Of a stretch of DNA of 64,000 nucleotides, positions 1 to 9,098 are shown piece by piece (positions within the stretch are counted from its first letter, which is position 1; each line of letters starts with the position of its first letter). Source of the stretch: Gracilibacillus orientalis (GTDB lineage: Bacteria; Bacillota; Bacilli; Bacillales; Amphibacillaceae); assembly GCF_900114645.1 (NCBI RefSeq), contig NZ_FOTR01000003.1, forward strand, positions 1 to 64,000, written 5' to 3'. The notes under the pieces were generated by a model that searched no databases, was not told where the DNA came from, and was given only the letters and a program-made list of their open reading frames with translations. Made by a program: the position numbers and the translations under genes.

Positions 1-221
1 AAGGATTTGATGATGCCATTCAATATATGAATGAACCGGATAAATACCATCCTTTTATTCATAGTACCAATCATTTAGAACGATTAAATGAGGAAGTTCG
101 AAGACGTGAGAGTGTCATCCGGATCTTTCCAAACACTCAATCCGCTTTTCGTCTCTTAGCTGCTTACTTAATGGAATATGCAGAAACAAAGCAACAACAA
201 AGAGCACTTTTGAAAAATTAA
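1..221 (+). CDS. IS256-family transposase, C-terminal part (partial)
   Basis: The reading frame is open from the first bases of the window and ends at TAA 219-221. It gives about 72 residues containing the block STNHLERLNEEVRRR followed by RIFPN, which is characteristic of the C-terminal end of DDE transposases of the IS256 (mutator) family. The family moves DNA by a copy-and-paste mechanism. Only the extreme C-terminus is present, so the catalytic DDE residues and the integrity of the full gene cannot be judged. The visible part has no frameshift. Confidence 0.85.
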   Translation, partial: GFDDAIQYMNEPDKYHPFIHSTNHLERLNEEVRRRESVIRIFPNTQSAFRLLAAYLMEYAETKQQQRALLKN

Positions 222-249
222 AAAGCACTTTGATAGCATGCCCATTTTC

Positions 250-281
250 CACTGGGGGAAGGGGATCCCCTTCCCCCAGTG
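250..281. repeat. Perfect 32-bp palindrome behind the transposase gene
   Basis: Bases 250-281 are exactly self-complementary (each half CACTGGGGGAAGGGGA, centred on GGATCC). The palindrome is GC-rich in an AT-rich context and sits between the transposase stop codon and the presumed terminal repeat. No T-run follows on the plus strand (A-run instead), so it is not a standard terminator for the transposase. It could block read-through or be an accessory site of the element. Confidence 0.7.
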
Positions 282-353
282 AAAAAATAAATAACCGTCA
301 TATGTGGTGGAAACATTGTATTTTTACTTTTACACAAAATTAAGGACTTGACT

Positions 354-440
354 CGAGGCGAAGACCCCGGAAGAAAACGCTCTTTGTTTTCTGAGGAGGC
401 TGAGGCCGTGCCCATGGAAAGCGCAGTATTCTGCCGGAGC
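354..440. repeat. Half copy of a Bacillaceae interspersed palindromic repeat
   Basis: This GC-rich stretch carries the order GAAGACCCC, stem, GAGGAGGC, then a CTGCCGGAGC end. The same order is seen at 35199-35320 (GAAGACCCC, stem, GAGGAGGCGAAGCG, TTCCGCAGC). It abuts the right end of the insertion sequence, which suggests the element inserted into or beside the repeat. It encodes no credible protein. Confidence 0.55.
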
Positions 441-545
441 ATTTCCAAACACTCCTCATTAATCAGAATGGGAGGAAGCTTATCAAGACAAATTTCCATT
501 GATTCGCTGCATTCCTGTAGTGCAAATAAAGACCGGTGATATAAA

Positions 546-581
546 AAGTACCCTATAAAAGGACTACTTTATAGGGTACTT
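546..581. terminator. Bidirectional terminator
   Basis: Perfect 14-bp stem (546-559 with 568-581, loop of 8) flanked by an A-run on the left and a T-run on the right. It lies just behind the stop codon of the leftward CBS gene and would also stop rightward transcription coming out of the insertion sequence. Confidence 0.85.
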
Positions 582-588
582 TTTTAAA

Positions 589-1017
589 TTAATGTAATTC
601 TGTATGCTCTGAAATGTCTTCCAGTGCTTGTCCTGCTGCTTCATCTGACATTTCATCCAATGATAAGTCTCCCAGTGATATAATACCTGTTAATTGTCCA
701 TCTGTTACGACAGGGAGACGGCGAATTTGGTGCTCAGCCATTGTTTGGCTTGCTTCCTGAAGGGTAACATCTGGAGATACATGATATAAGTGATCACTCA
801 TTACTTCCTGTATTTTTGCTGATCCATCTTTGTTATCAGCATAACCTCTGATAACTAAATCACGGTCTGTTACCATTCCTAATAATTCTTTATTATCTCC
901 ACATACAGGAATGGCACCTACATCTCTCTTTTTCATTAAATCTGCTGCATCGGTCAATGAATCATTCGCTTTACAAAATGATACATCCTGCTCCATAATG
1001 TCTCTTACTGTTTTCAT
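589..1017 (-). CDS. CBS-domain pair protein
   Basis: A 142-residue cytoplasmic protein made of two CBS motifs (about residues 7-58 and 72-124) and nothing else. CBS pairs bind adenosyl nucleotides and act as sensors. Stand-alone pairs of this size are common in Bacillaceae (YhcV-type), but their partners are usually unknown. Typical CBS blocks are visible, such as GAIPVCGDN, LLGMVTDRDL and RRLPVVTDG. The start is supported by AAGGAGG about 9 bases upstream. The gene is monocistronic, with the terminator at 546-581 directly behind it. The ligand cannot be told from sequence. Confidence 0.85.
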   Translation of the reverse strand: MKTVRDIMEQDVSFCKANDSLTDAADLMKKRDVGAIPVCGDNKELLGMVTDRDLVIRGYADNKDGSAKIQEVMSDHLYHVSPDVTLQEASQTMAEHQIRRLPVVTDGQLTGIISLGDLSLDEMSDEAAGQALEDISEHTELH

Positions 1018-1172
1018 CCGAAAACCTCCTTGTATAAGTCATCATGGAGTAGTATGACCAACTTTTTAAAATTATTGCACAAAAAGAAATTAAATACTGA
1101 AAACTCGAATCAAATGCGAAGGTCTTTCTCATCTACATAGGGTCAATGCTCTACTTCTGGGACTTGTTGCTC

Positions 1173-1266
1173 CTTCCTTGGAATTCTAGTTGCCTTCCTT
1201 GGAAAAGTGCTGCTGTTCCTTGGATATATTCATTTTTCCAAGGAAGAACGATACTTTTCCAAGGAG
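1173..1266. repeat. Cluster of five TTCCTTGGA motifs forming nested hairpins
   Basis: The 362-bp gap between the CBS gene and the sugar permease contains the motif TTCCTTGGA three times forward (near 1174, 1195, 1216) and twice reversed (near 1236, 1257). The inner pair can fold together (1216-1224 with 1237-1245) and the outer pair can enclose it (CCTTGGAAAAGT with ACTTTTCCAAGG). No coding sequence is seen here. Confidence 0.6.
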
Positions 1267-1271
1267 CAAAA

Positions 1272-1303
1272 AAACACGAACATCAAAATTGATGGTCATG
1301 TTT
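1272..1303. terminator. Terminator of the sugar ABC operon
   Basis: A 15-bp stem with one mismatch (1272-1286 with 1289-1303) and a very short loop, with an A-run to the left and a T-run to the right, so it can work in both directions. It lies about 80 bp behind the leftward permease gene. Confidence 0.7.
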
Positions 1304-1379
1304 TTTCATAATTCGAGTAGTTTCTGCCCCTGACTTTTTTGCTTATTTCGTATTGATTTTAACTAGTTTGCTTTCATTC

Positions 1380-2246
1380 CTAACCTTTTACAGAACCTGC
1401 AGCTATACCTTCGACAATACGATTACTCAAGATTAAGAAAGCAATCAGAATTGGAATAATACTAATCATTAACGTCGCACCAATTGCACCCCAATCTGTC
1501 AGATATTGACCAATGAAATTCTGGATACCGACAGTTAATGTTTTAAATTTGTCGGAACTGATAAACGTGTTTACAAAAATAAATTCATTCCAATTGTAAA
1601 TCATGTTAATAATGGCTGTTGTCGCCAGAACCGGTGTTGTCATCGGTAACGTAATTTGGAAAAAGATACGATGAATGGAACAACCGTCCACTACCGCTGC
1701 TTCTTCAATTTCACGAGGTAACGTGTAGTAGAAACCTAATAAGATCATGATGGTTAACGGTAAATTAAATGCTGTGTAAGATAAAATAATCGATAATGGA
1801 TTATCTATTAGGTTTAATTCTAAGAAAAAGGAGAACAACGGTATAATAGCAGAGTGGATAGGAACCATTAACCCTACCATAAAGAGTCCTAATACTAACT
1901 TGTTCAACTTCCAGTTCATTCTTGTGATCGCAAAGGTTACAAAGCTTGCGAAAAGAAGGGTTAACAAAACCGATACAACAGTAATCCATACACTGTTAAA
2001 GAAGTATAAGTTGATATTACCATCTGTCCACACTCTCACATAGTTTTCCCATTTTGGGTCCTGTGGTAATGCGAATGGAGACATGCCAAACACTTCAGAA
2101 TTACTTTTCAGTGAAAATTGAAATAACCAAATCAGTGGATATATTTGAAAAACAGCAACAATGATTAGACCGATATAAAGTACGGACATACCAACTTTAG
2201 TTAGTATACTGTTATCTTTGCCTGCTGTGCTTTGAGTCTGAGCCAT
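1380..2246 (-). CDS. Carbohydrate ABC transporter permease (MalG/LacG type)
   Basis: A 288-residue inner-membrane protein with six predicted membrane segments, the first at about residues 17-39. The cytoplasmic EAA loop reads EEAAVVDGCSIHRIFFQITLP, the contact site for the ATPase in type I sugar importers. The C-terminus VKG is typical of this family. It pairs with the upstream permease (19-bp gap) and the binding protein. No ATPase gene is in the cluster, so a shared MsmX-type ATPase encoded elsewhere is likely. RBS AAGGAAAG precedes ATG 2246. The substrate is not evident; the neighbouring sulfatase/GH2 genes suggest an oligosaccharide. Confidence 0.9.
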   Translation of the reverse strand: MAQTQSTAGKDNSILTKVGMSVLYIGLIIVAVFQIYPLIWLFQFSLKSNSEVFGMSPFALPQDPKWENYVRVWTDGNINLYFFNSVWITVVSVLLTLLFASFVTFAITRMNWKLNKLVLGLFMVGLMVPIHSAIIPLFSFFLELNLIDNPLSIILSYTAFNLPLTIMILLGFYYTLPREIEEAAVVDGCSIHRIFFQITLPMTTPVLATTAIINMIYNWNEFIFVNTFISSDKFKTLTVGIQNFIGQYLTDWGAIGATLMISIIPILIAFLILSNRIVEGIAAGSVKG

Positions 2247-2264
2247 CTGCTTTCCTTCCCTCCG

Positions 2265-3143
2265 TTAATATTGAATTTCGTCTTCAGATGCAGTTAATTT
2301 ACGTGTTATCCATGTAACAATAAGCGTGATTAATAATAGGAAAAAGGCAATAGCACTACCATAGCCAAAGTCAAATGTATCAAACGCTTTTTTGTACATG
2401 TAAGATGCGATAACTTCACTGGCACCGTTCGGACCTCCACCAGTCATTACATAAATAAGGTCAAAGTATTTCAATGAACCAACAATTGCTAAAACGACAG
2501 TTACTTTAATGACACCTGAAATAAGTGGCACCTTAATTTTATAAGCAATTTGGATAGGGCTAGCTCCATCAATCTTAGCTGCCTCCACTAATGATTCCGG
2601 AATCCCTTTCAGAGCAGCATAGTAAATAATGATATAAAAACCTGCATATTGCCAAAGTATTGCTACAAAAATTGCATACAAAACTAAATTGGTGTCTGCT
2701 AGCCATGCTGGTGGATTTTCAACTCCCACCATCGTTAACAAGCTATTTAGCATCCCATTATTCGGGTCATAGATCTTCACCCATAATTGCGCAATCGCAA
2801 CGGAAGATAAAAGCATCGGAATCAAATAAATTTTTCTTAATAAGTCAGATCCTTTTACTTTTCCTGCTAAAATTAATGAAATTGCTAAATATGGTACTAA
2901 ACTTAATGTTGAGAAAAATGCCAATAAAAACGAGTGGTATGCACTTTGCCAAAATTTCGCGTCTTTAATTAATTCCATATAGTTGTCTAAACCGACAAAT
3001 GTCTTTGCACCGATACCATCCCAGTCCATTAACCCATAGTAACCAGTTATGAGAATCGGGCCATAAATTAATGCCACGATTAATATAAACGCTGGCAATA
3101 CATATAAAGCAATGACTGCTTTGTTGGACATCACTTTGTTCAT
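2265..3143 (-). CDS. Carbohydrate ABC transporter permease (MalF/LacF type)
   Basis: A 292-residue membrane permease with six predicted segments. Its EAA loop contains ESLVEAAKIDGASPIQIAYK. ATG 3143 is chosen as start because AAAGGAG lies 8 bases upstream; the frame is open further upstream to 3197 without a good RBS. It forms the heteromeric channel with the next permease. The hairpin at 3246-3282 separates it from the binding-protein gene and would lower permease expression relative to the binding protein. Confidence 0.9.
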   Translation of the reverse strand: MNKVMSNKAVIALYVLPAFILIVALIYGPILITGYYGLMDWDGIGAKTFVGLDNYMELIKDAKFWQSAYHSFLLAFFSTLSLVPYLAISLILAGKVKGSDLLRKIYLIPMLLSSVAIAQLWVKIYDPNNGMLNSLLTMVGVENPPAWLADTNLVLYAIFVAILWQYAGFYIIIYYAALKGIPESLVEAAKIDGASPIQIAYKIKVPLISGVIKVTVVLAIVGSLKYFDLIYVMTGGGPNGASEVIASYMYKKAFDTFDFGYGSAIAFFLLLITLIVTWITRKLTASEDEIQY

Positions 3144-3245
3144 GGTTATTGCTCCTTTATGTCTAGGATAAACATATAAGACTTGACGTCTATCCATGTT
3201 TTCATTTGCTATTTAATACGATTAGGTCAAACTTATTTAGAGTAG

Positions 3246-3282
3246 AAAAAGGGCATATTCTAACTTTAAATATGCCCTTTTT
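3246..3282 (-). terminator. Attenuating hairpin between binding protein and permeases
   Basis: Perfect 13-bp stem (3246-3258 with 3270-3282) with A- and T-runs on the two sides. It lies after the binding-protein stop codon and before the permease gene in the same direction. Partial termination here would give more binding protein than channel, a common arrangement in ABC importer operons. Confidence 0.7.
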
Positions 3283-3294
3283 TAAATTTGTTGT

Positions 3295-4620
3295 TTATTC
3301 TTCTGCGGCTAACGCGTCTTCTTGCTGTTTCGCAAACTCTTCCGGTGTGATTGCTTTACCGAATAATGCCTGAATACTGTCTAAATGTACATCAGCTACA
3401 CCGGCACTCATTTGAACGTCTGCATATAATGTTAAGTTGGACGCTTCATTTAAGTCATTTAAGATATCAATATACATTTGTGGTAAATCCAAACCTTCTG
3501 TATCTACTACAGTTGCCGGAATTACACCAGCGTCAGTAACAGAACGTTCTCCCCATTTCTCCACAAAGAATGAAACAAATTCTTTAGCTTCATCTTTTAC
3601 ATCGGAATTCTCTGCTACGAATAAACCAACACCAGGTCCACCTACATAACTGTTAGCATCTCCTTCTCCACCTTCGACAGTAGGAAATTTTGCATAATCA
3701 ACAGAATCTCTAAATTCTTGTGGATTATCTTCGTTTGTTGTCCATTCTGGCAGATCCCAAGTAGCCATTAAATACATTGCTGCTTGTTCATTGATGAAAT
3801 AACCTTTCGCTTCATCATTGCCTAATCCGTTAAAACCATTAATAAATGCATCCATATCTACAAGCTCTTGAATTTCTTCAGCAGCCTGAATGAGAGCTGG
3901 ATCTTCAAAGCTTCCAGTTCTATCAATCGCACTATTTAATGCTTTAGACCCGCCAATACGGTCTGCTAAATACATATACCACATGGAACCTGTCCAACGG
4001 TCTTTGTTACCTAATGCAACTGGTGTTACACCATTATCAGCTAATGTTTGAATTGCTTCTTTTAATTCTTCGAAAGTTCCTGGAACTTCTACACCATTTT
4101 CATCAAAAATTCTTTGATTATAGTAAAGTGGTGTAATGTTTAACTCTAAAGGTAAGCCATATGTTACATCGTCAACTGCGTATGCTTCTGCCGTACCAGC
4201 AACAAACTTATCTTTAAGTGGTCCTTCTAAAATATCGTCAAGCGGAGCAAACATATCACCGCCTACATATGGATCCAAGAAACCTGCTGCCCATGTCATA
4301 CCTACGTCTGGTAATTCATTGGAAGTAGATAATACTTTTAATTTCTCCTTATATTGTTCATTACCTAAAATCTCGACATCTACTGTTACATCTGGATGAT
4401 CTGATTCGAATTCATCGATAATGCTATTTACAATTTCATGGTGTTGTTTTGAACTTCCCTCAGGCCATAAATGCATAAACTCAATTGTTTTACTTGAATC
4501 GCTTTCATTTTCACCTGAAGCTGCGTTCTCTTCTTCTTCGTCATTTCCGCCACATGCTGCAAGCGCAAACATTAAAACTAAAGCAAATGAAAATAATACT
4601 TTATGCCACGCACTTTTCAT
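3295..4620 (-). CDS. Sugar ABC transporter substrate-binding lipoprotein (family 1)
   Basis: A 441-residue protein with a signal peptide ending in the lipobox LAAC (about residues 20-23), followed by an acidic linker and a solute-binding fold of the MalE/MsmE type. It would be tethered to the outer membrane face and deliver a carbohydrate to the two permeases encoded downstream. GGGGG precedes the ATG. It is the first gene of the importer operon and lies just behind the response regulator gene, which probably controls it. The sugar is not identifiable from sequence. The acidic composition fits a salt-tolerant organism. Confidence 0.9.
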   Translation of the reverse strand: MKSAWHKVLFSFALVLMFALAACGGNDEEEENAASGENESDSSKTIEFMHLWPEGSSKQHHEIVNSIIDEFESDHPDVTVDVEILGNEQYKEKLKVLSTSNELPDVGMTWAAGFLDPYVGGDMFAPLDDILEGPLKDKFVAGTAEAYAVDDVTYGLPLELNITPLYYNQRIFDENGVEVPGTFEELKEAIQTLADNGVTPVALGNKDRWTGSMWYMYLADRIGGSKALNSAIDRTGSFEDPALIQAAEEIQELVDMDAFINGFNGLGNDEAKGYFINEQAAMYLMATWDLPEWTTNEDNPQEFRDSVDYAKFPTVEGGEGDANSYVGGPGVGLFVAENSDVKDEAKEFVSFFVEKWGERSVTDAGVIPATVVDTEGLDLPQMYIDILNDLNEASNLTLYADVQMSAGVADVHLDSIQALFGKAITPEEFAKQQEDALAAEE

Positions 4621-4726
4621 TTGTGAAACCCCCTATTTTATGAATTATTTTTTAGTACAGTTATAAGTGTAGCACCATGGGGCTTCATCCGTAAGGTAAC
4701 GATGATTAGGTAAAATACCACTTATT

Positions 4727-5506
4727 TTAGAAATCGTTTTCATTGTGCTTTCTGAATGCATTTGGAGTCATATCTTCAAATTGCTTAAAAAGCCTAATAA
4801 AATACTTAGACGTCTGGTAACCACTTTTTTCAGCTATTTCGGCAATCGTAAAATCTGTTGATAAGAGTAGTTTTTTAGCTTCCTGCATTCGTTTTCTTGT
4901 TAGATATTCGCTAAATGTAATCTGCAATTCTTCCTTAAATAATGCGCTCAGGTAGCTCGCATTTAGATGGACTTGCTTAGCTACTTCTTTCAACGTTAAT
5001 TCCTCGTCATAATGCTGATCAATATAATCCATCGCTTCTTTCACTGCACGATTATACTTACTCAGCTGTTGCATCTCCATTAATTTATCATCTACTATTT
5101 TATTGAACATACCTGTTTTTTTTCTTTGGTTTTCAAGTTCAATTGCTTTTTCAATTGCTTCCATTAATTTTTCTTTAGCAATCGGTTTTAACAAATAATT
5201 AACCACACCTAACTCAAGAGCTTCATGGGCGTATTCAAATTCCGAATACGCCGAAATAACTATGACAACAGGATCTTTCGCCTTTTCTTTCAGCTTTCTA
5301 AGTAATTCTAACCCAGAAACCTCAGGCATCCGGATATCTGTAATTAAAACGTGAATTTTTTCATTATCGATCCGTTTAATGGCCTCTTCTGCATTTGCCG
5401 CCGTGATGACTTCATATTGATGATGAGATACTCTTTCAATTGTTTTTTTGATCCCTTGTCGGCTCCTTGGTTCGTCATCAACTACAAGAATCACCTTTTC
5501 TTCCAT
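4727..5506 (-). CDS. Response regulator, receiver plus AraC-type HTH (YesN type)
   Basis: A 259-residue protein. The N-terminal receiver domain has acidic residues D10-D11, phosphoacceptor D57 (ITDIRMPEVSG) and a lysine near residue 107 (LLKPI). The C-terminal AraC/XylS domain has two helix-turn-helices and the signature ending in FKQFEDMTPNAFRK. ATG 5506 is chosen because AGGGAGG lies 8 bases upstream. The gene starts 13 bp after the kinase stop codon. Such pairs activate neighbouring sugar-import genes, here most likely the ABC operon directly downstream. Confidence 0.92.
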   Translation of the reverse strand: MEEKVILVVDDEPRSRQGIKKTIERVSHHQYEVITAANAEEAIKRIDNEKIHVLITDIRMPEVSGLELLRKLKEKAKDPVVIVISAYSEFEYAHEALELGVVNYLLKPIAKEKLMEAIEKAIELENQRKKTGMFNKIVDDKLMEMQQLSKYNRAVKEAMDYIDQHYDEELTLKEVAKQVHLNASYLSALFKEELQITFSEYLTRKRMQEAKKLLLSTDFTIAEIAEKSGYQTSKYFIRLFKQFEDMTPNAFRKHNENDF

Positions 5507-5519
5507 ATCGCTAACCTCC

Positions 5520-7250
5520 CTATACTGGAATTTCAAAGCTTATCATGGTTCCTTTACCTTCTTCACTTAAAATGATAATGTCACGACTGTCACCTGCTTC
5601 ATAAAACATACGTAAGCGCTGCTGTACATTTTGCAATGCCATACTTTGCTGTTTTTGTTGTCTAATACCACCATCCATCTGTTTCGTTACTTCCACTACT
5701 TTTTCTGCACTCATACCTGGACCATCATCACTTATGGCAATTCGTATTCGCTGTTGTTCTGCTATCTTTTCTATTCTGACAGTAATATGACTATTACCCA
5801 CAACATTACCGGCTCCGTGTAAAATGGCATTTTCGACTAATGGCTGTATCATTAATTTCGGTATTTTGACATGTAACCAATCAAAATCAACATCTTTTTC
5901 CCAATTCAATCGTTCACCAAAACGCATACGCATAATTTTCATATAACGCTCAATATGATCCAATTCTTCCTTAATAGTTACCCATTCATCCTCATTTTCC
6001 TTCGTAATTGTATAACGGAATAACTCTGACATGGCCAGAACAACATTTGATAGATCCTCTTCTTCCTTTTCATCCAACGACCAGTACAAGGCATCCAATG
6101 TGTTAAATAGAAAGTGTGGATGTATTTGTGCTTGTAATGCTTTTAATTCTGTTCTATTTTTAATAATTTCTTTTTCATATACCATTTGAACTAAATAATT
6201 GGTCTCTTCTGCCAGTTGGTTATATGTCTGGTTTAATTCATTAATTTCATTAGTAGAGTTCACTACAGGGTTTTGGGCTAACACACCCTCACCAGCTTGT
6301 CTCATTGTCTTCGTCAGTCGTGTAATAGGTTTGGTTATAAAAGTCGACAAAAAGAATGAAAAAATAAAAAAGATTAATAATCCAATTAATCCAGCAATCA
6401 GAATACCTGCTTGTACAGTTGAAATACCGGCTGTCAATTGATTAACAGGTGTCAAAATATGCATCGTCCATCCTGTTAAATCTGATGTATCCTTCACCAG
6501 CATGTATTCTTGATCATCAATGGTGATCGTCTCGTCATCAGACTCCATAATTTCACCTACAGTGTTCCCGTGGTAATTGGTAACAATAGGATTATTCCTG
6601 TTATCGACTAAAATCGAATAATCATTCGATTCACCTTCTTGCTGATTTGAATTTAATTGAAAATAGTTTCGGTTCACTCTTGCTATGATGTAGCCACCAT
6701 TATTAAAGTCATCATCCATCAAATTAATTTGTCTGCCTACTAAGAAATAATTATGATCTAACGGATCTTCCCCCATCCATATTAACTTGCCACCAACTTC
6801 ATTTGCTCGGTTAATCCAGTGAGGATCAATACGGTCTAGCAATAAAGTAGAATCGATCGGAATTATACGTTGATAATCGTTGTTATAAATCTCGATCGAA
6901 TAAATACCATCTACATTTGCTTGAATTAAATTGGTTGTACTCATTAACGATTGCTTATCATTAAAAGAAGTAATTTCCCCTTCAGATTCCTGTAATAAAA
7001 CACCCTGTAACTCTTCATTGGTTAACACTTGTTTTGTTACCATATTTAATTGTTCAAACAATGAGTCATACCTGCCAGATGACTCCATTGCTGTTTGCCT
7101 TATTTGCTCCTCCGCATTATCTTGCAATAAATCTTCAACTAAAATATACGTAATTGCGCTTACAATAAATAGCACAATAAACATCACAAACAAATAAACA
7201 ACCAATAACTGATTGCGTAACGTATTCCATTTTCTTAAATATTTGAGCAC
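5520..7250 (-). CDS. Sensor histidine kinase (YesM type)
   Basis: A membrane kinase of about 576 residues. It has an N-terminal membrane segment, a large extracellular sensor region (about residues 40-275), a second membrane segment, a HAMP domain, and the His-kinase block with QIHPHFLFNTL (phospho-histidine near residue 377). The ATPase domain has N (VENAILHG) and G (DDGPG) boxes. GTG 7250 with GGAG 8 bases upstream is the preferred start; TTG 7268 is an alternative. Members of this family sense extracellular sugars or binding-protein states. The response regulator follows within 15 bp. Confidence 0.92.
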   Translation of the reverse strand: MLKYLRKWNTLRNQLLVVYLFVMFIVLFIVSAITYILVEDLLQDNAEEQIRQTAMESSGRYDSLFEQLNMVTKQVLTNEELQGVLLQESEGEITSFNDKQSLMSTTNLIQANVDGIYSIEIYNNDYQRIIPIDSTLLLDRIDPHWINRANEVGGKLIWMGEDPLDHNYFLVGRQINLMDDDFNNGGYIIARVNRNYFQLNSNQQEGESNDYSILVDNRNNPIVTNYHGNTVGEIMESDDETITIDDQEYMLVKDTSDLTGWTMHILTPVNQLTAGISTVQAGILIAGLIGLLIFFIFSFFLSTFITKPITRLTKTMRQAGEGVLAQNPVVNSTNEINELNQTYNQLAEETNYLVQMVYEKEIIKNRTELKALQAQIHPHFLFNTLDALYWSLDEKEEEDLSNVVLAMSELFRYTITKENEDEWVTIKEELDHIERYMKIMRMRFGERLNWEKDVDFDWLHVKIPKLMIQPLVENAILHGAGNVVGNSHITVRIEKIAEQQRIRIAISDDGPGMSAEKVVEVTKQMDGGIRQQKQQSMALQNVQQRLRMFYEAGDSRDIIILSEEGKGTMISFEIPV

Positions 7251-7421
7251 CCTGTTCACTCCAAACAATATTCACTTTGTTCATCCGATATCCTAAGTCC
7301 TGCTACCATTATACTATGAAAGTCAATATCTCGAAACTTTCTTTTATTACCAGAAAGGTATCCTTTACCTCCTTTTGATGCTAGACACCCGCACAAATTT
7401 TATACTTTCTTGTCTCTCATA

Positions 7422-7461
7422 AAAAAACACTAAATAAGTCCATACCTATTCAGTGTTTTTT
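7422..7461 (-). terminator. Terminator behind the sulfatase gene
   Basis: Stem of about 15 bp (7422-7436 with 7447-7461) with A- and T-runs on both sides. It separates the GH2/sulfatase unit from the kinase/regulator unit that follows in the same direction. Confidence 0.75.
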
Positions 7462-7526
7462 CCACCTATTTAATTTTTTCATTCTAACTATCCTTACCCA
7501 CTTTTGGCGTCCATCACGAGTTTTTA

Positions 7527-9074
7527 TTATACTGTACGATCGGGACGAGGAATAACATCTGTTCTTTGTGCCCATTCCTCCCATGCTAAGGTTAATTCTT
7601 CTACTATACTTGGATATAGATCAGCTACATTCACCATTTCACTTCTATCTTTCTCCAAATTATATAATTCCCAGTCTCTTTCTTTAACCTTCGACAACTT
7701 CCACTTACCTCGGCGAATCCCGCAATTTTGCTCATGTTCAAAGCAAAGGGTTCTCTCTTGAGGAGATTCACCTAATAATGCAGGCATCAGGCTTTCCCCC
7801 TCCATTGGAAGAATTTCGCGCCCTTTATACTTTTCTGGGTATTTTGATCCTGTAATATCTACAAAGGTTGTCATAAAATCAATAAAATGTCCTGGTCTAT
7901 GATCAATTTCGCCATTACGTTCTATTACTTCTGGCCAATGGGCAATTAAAGGAGTACTAATACCGCCTTCATGACCATAGTGCTTGTATAAACGAAGAGG
8001 TGTACTGCAAGCATTTGCCCAACCAGAACCATAGCTATGGTAAGTATCAGGACCACCCATTTTCTTTAAATCTTGTTTTCGATGTAATATATTTGTTGTT
8101 GTTATCCAATCATCAAATCCCCACGGATCCCATTCCGCACACGCCCCATTATCAGAGCAGAATAAAATCAATGTGTTGTCTAATTCCTGCTTCTCTTCTA
8201 AATCGCTTATTACTCTTCCAATATTTTGATCCATTCTATCTACCATTGCAGCATAAATGGCCATTCTTTTCGCTAAATCTTTCCTACGATCTGGATCGAT
8301 AGAATCCCATGCTGGATTAACACCTTGTATATCTCTATCCCGATTCCAATATTCAGACCTAGGTGTTAACGGTGTATCTGGCGCTATAATCTCCAATTCC
8401 TTCATTCGATCCAAACGTTCCTCACGAATTTTATCCCAGCCTTTTTCATATAATCCTTCATATTTTGCAATCTCTTCTTCCGGTGCTTGTAAAGGAAAAT
8501 GTGGGGCATTATAAGACAAATACAGAAAGTACGGATTATCATCGCTTCTAGATTCTTCGATAAAATCTAATGCATGATCAGTTATGGCATCTGTTGCGTA
8601 AAATTCACCTTTCTTATATGTACGTTCAGGTCGACCTTCAGGTAAACGCACATAATCTTTTTTATCCCAAAAGCTTGTAAAACCACCCAATAGACCATAA
8701 AAGTCATCGAAACCTTTTTTAATCGGTCCCTGCTTGCCAACATGCCATTTACCGGACAAGTAGGTGTGGTATCCCCTTTCCTTCAGTACCTCAGCCAGAG
8801 TGACACATTGATCTGCTAAAAATCCACGATAACCTGGCGTTTCAAAATCCTGGTCCATTTCGCCTATCCCTGCTTGATGTGGATAAAGGCCACTTAATAA
8901 TGATGCTCGACTAGGACAACAACGCGCGGAATTATAAAATTGAGTAAAACGCAGACCACTTGAAGCAAGACTATCTATATTTGGTGTATCTATCTCGCTT
9001 CCAAAGCAGCCTAAGTCTGAATACCCAAGATCATCTACAAGTATTAAAATGATATTGGATTTCTGTTTATTCAT
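7527..9074 (-). CDS. Type I sulfatase (arylsulfatase family), cytoplasmic
   Basis: A 515-residue sulfatase. The maturation signature CCPSR (C52-R56) followed by ASLLSG marks C52 as the residue converted to formylglycine. D14-D15 near the N-terminus and the later SDNGA block provide calcium ligands. There is no signal peptide, so it should act inside the cell on imported sulfated sugars. ATG 9074 is preferred over the adjacent GTG 9077 because GGAGG lies 7 bases upstream. It lies 25 bp behind the GH2 gene and is probably cotranscribed with it. The formylglycine-generating enzyme is not in this window. The exact sulfated substrate cannot be read from sequence. Confidence 0.93.
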   Translation of the reverse strand: MNKQKSNIILILVDDLGYSDLGCFGSEIDTPNIDSLASSGLRFTQFYNSARCCPSRASLLSGLYPHQAGIGEMDQDFETPGYRGFLADQCVTLAEVLKERGYHTYLSGKWHVGKQGPIKKGFDDFYGLLGGFTSFWDKKDYVRLPEGRPERTYKKGEFYATDAITDHALDFIEESRSDDNPYFLYLSYNAPHFPLQAPEEEIAKYEGLYEKGWDKIREERLDRMKELEIIAPDTPLTPRSEYWNRDRDIQGVNPAWDSIDPDRRKDLAKRMAIYAAMVDRMDQNIGRVISDLEEKQELDNTLILFCSDNGACAEWDPWGFDDWITTTNILHRKQDLKKMGGPDTYHSYGSGWANACSTPLRLYKHYGHEGGISTPLIAHWPEVIERNGEIDHRPGHFIDFMTTFVDITGSKYPEKYKGREILPMEGESLMPALLGESPQERTLCFEHEQNCGIRRGKWKLSKVKERDWELYNLEKDRSEMVNVADLYPSIVEELTLAWEEWAQRTDVIPRPDRTV

Positions 9075-9098
9075 CACTACCCCTCCATTTTCAAATTA

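Larger units (their letters stand above)
1..352 (+). mobile_element. Right end of an IS256-type insertion sequence (cut by window edge)
   Basis: The window opens inside a mutator/IS256-type transposase gene. Its stop codon is followed by about 130 bp ending in an AT-rich stretch (about 325-352, TTTTACACAAAATTAAGGAC) that resembles the terminal inverted repeat of IS256 relatives. The left end and the matching repeat lie outside the window, so the exact boundary and any target duplication cannot be confirmed. Confidence 0.6.

Noticed and set aside
218-539. Overlapping frames on both strands behind the transposase
   Set aside because: They coincide with the insertion-sequence end and the interspersed repeat and have no ribosome binding site.
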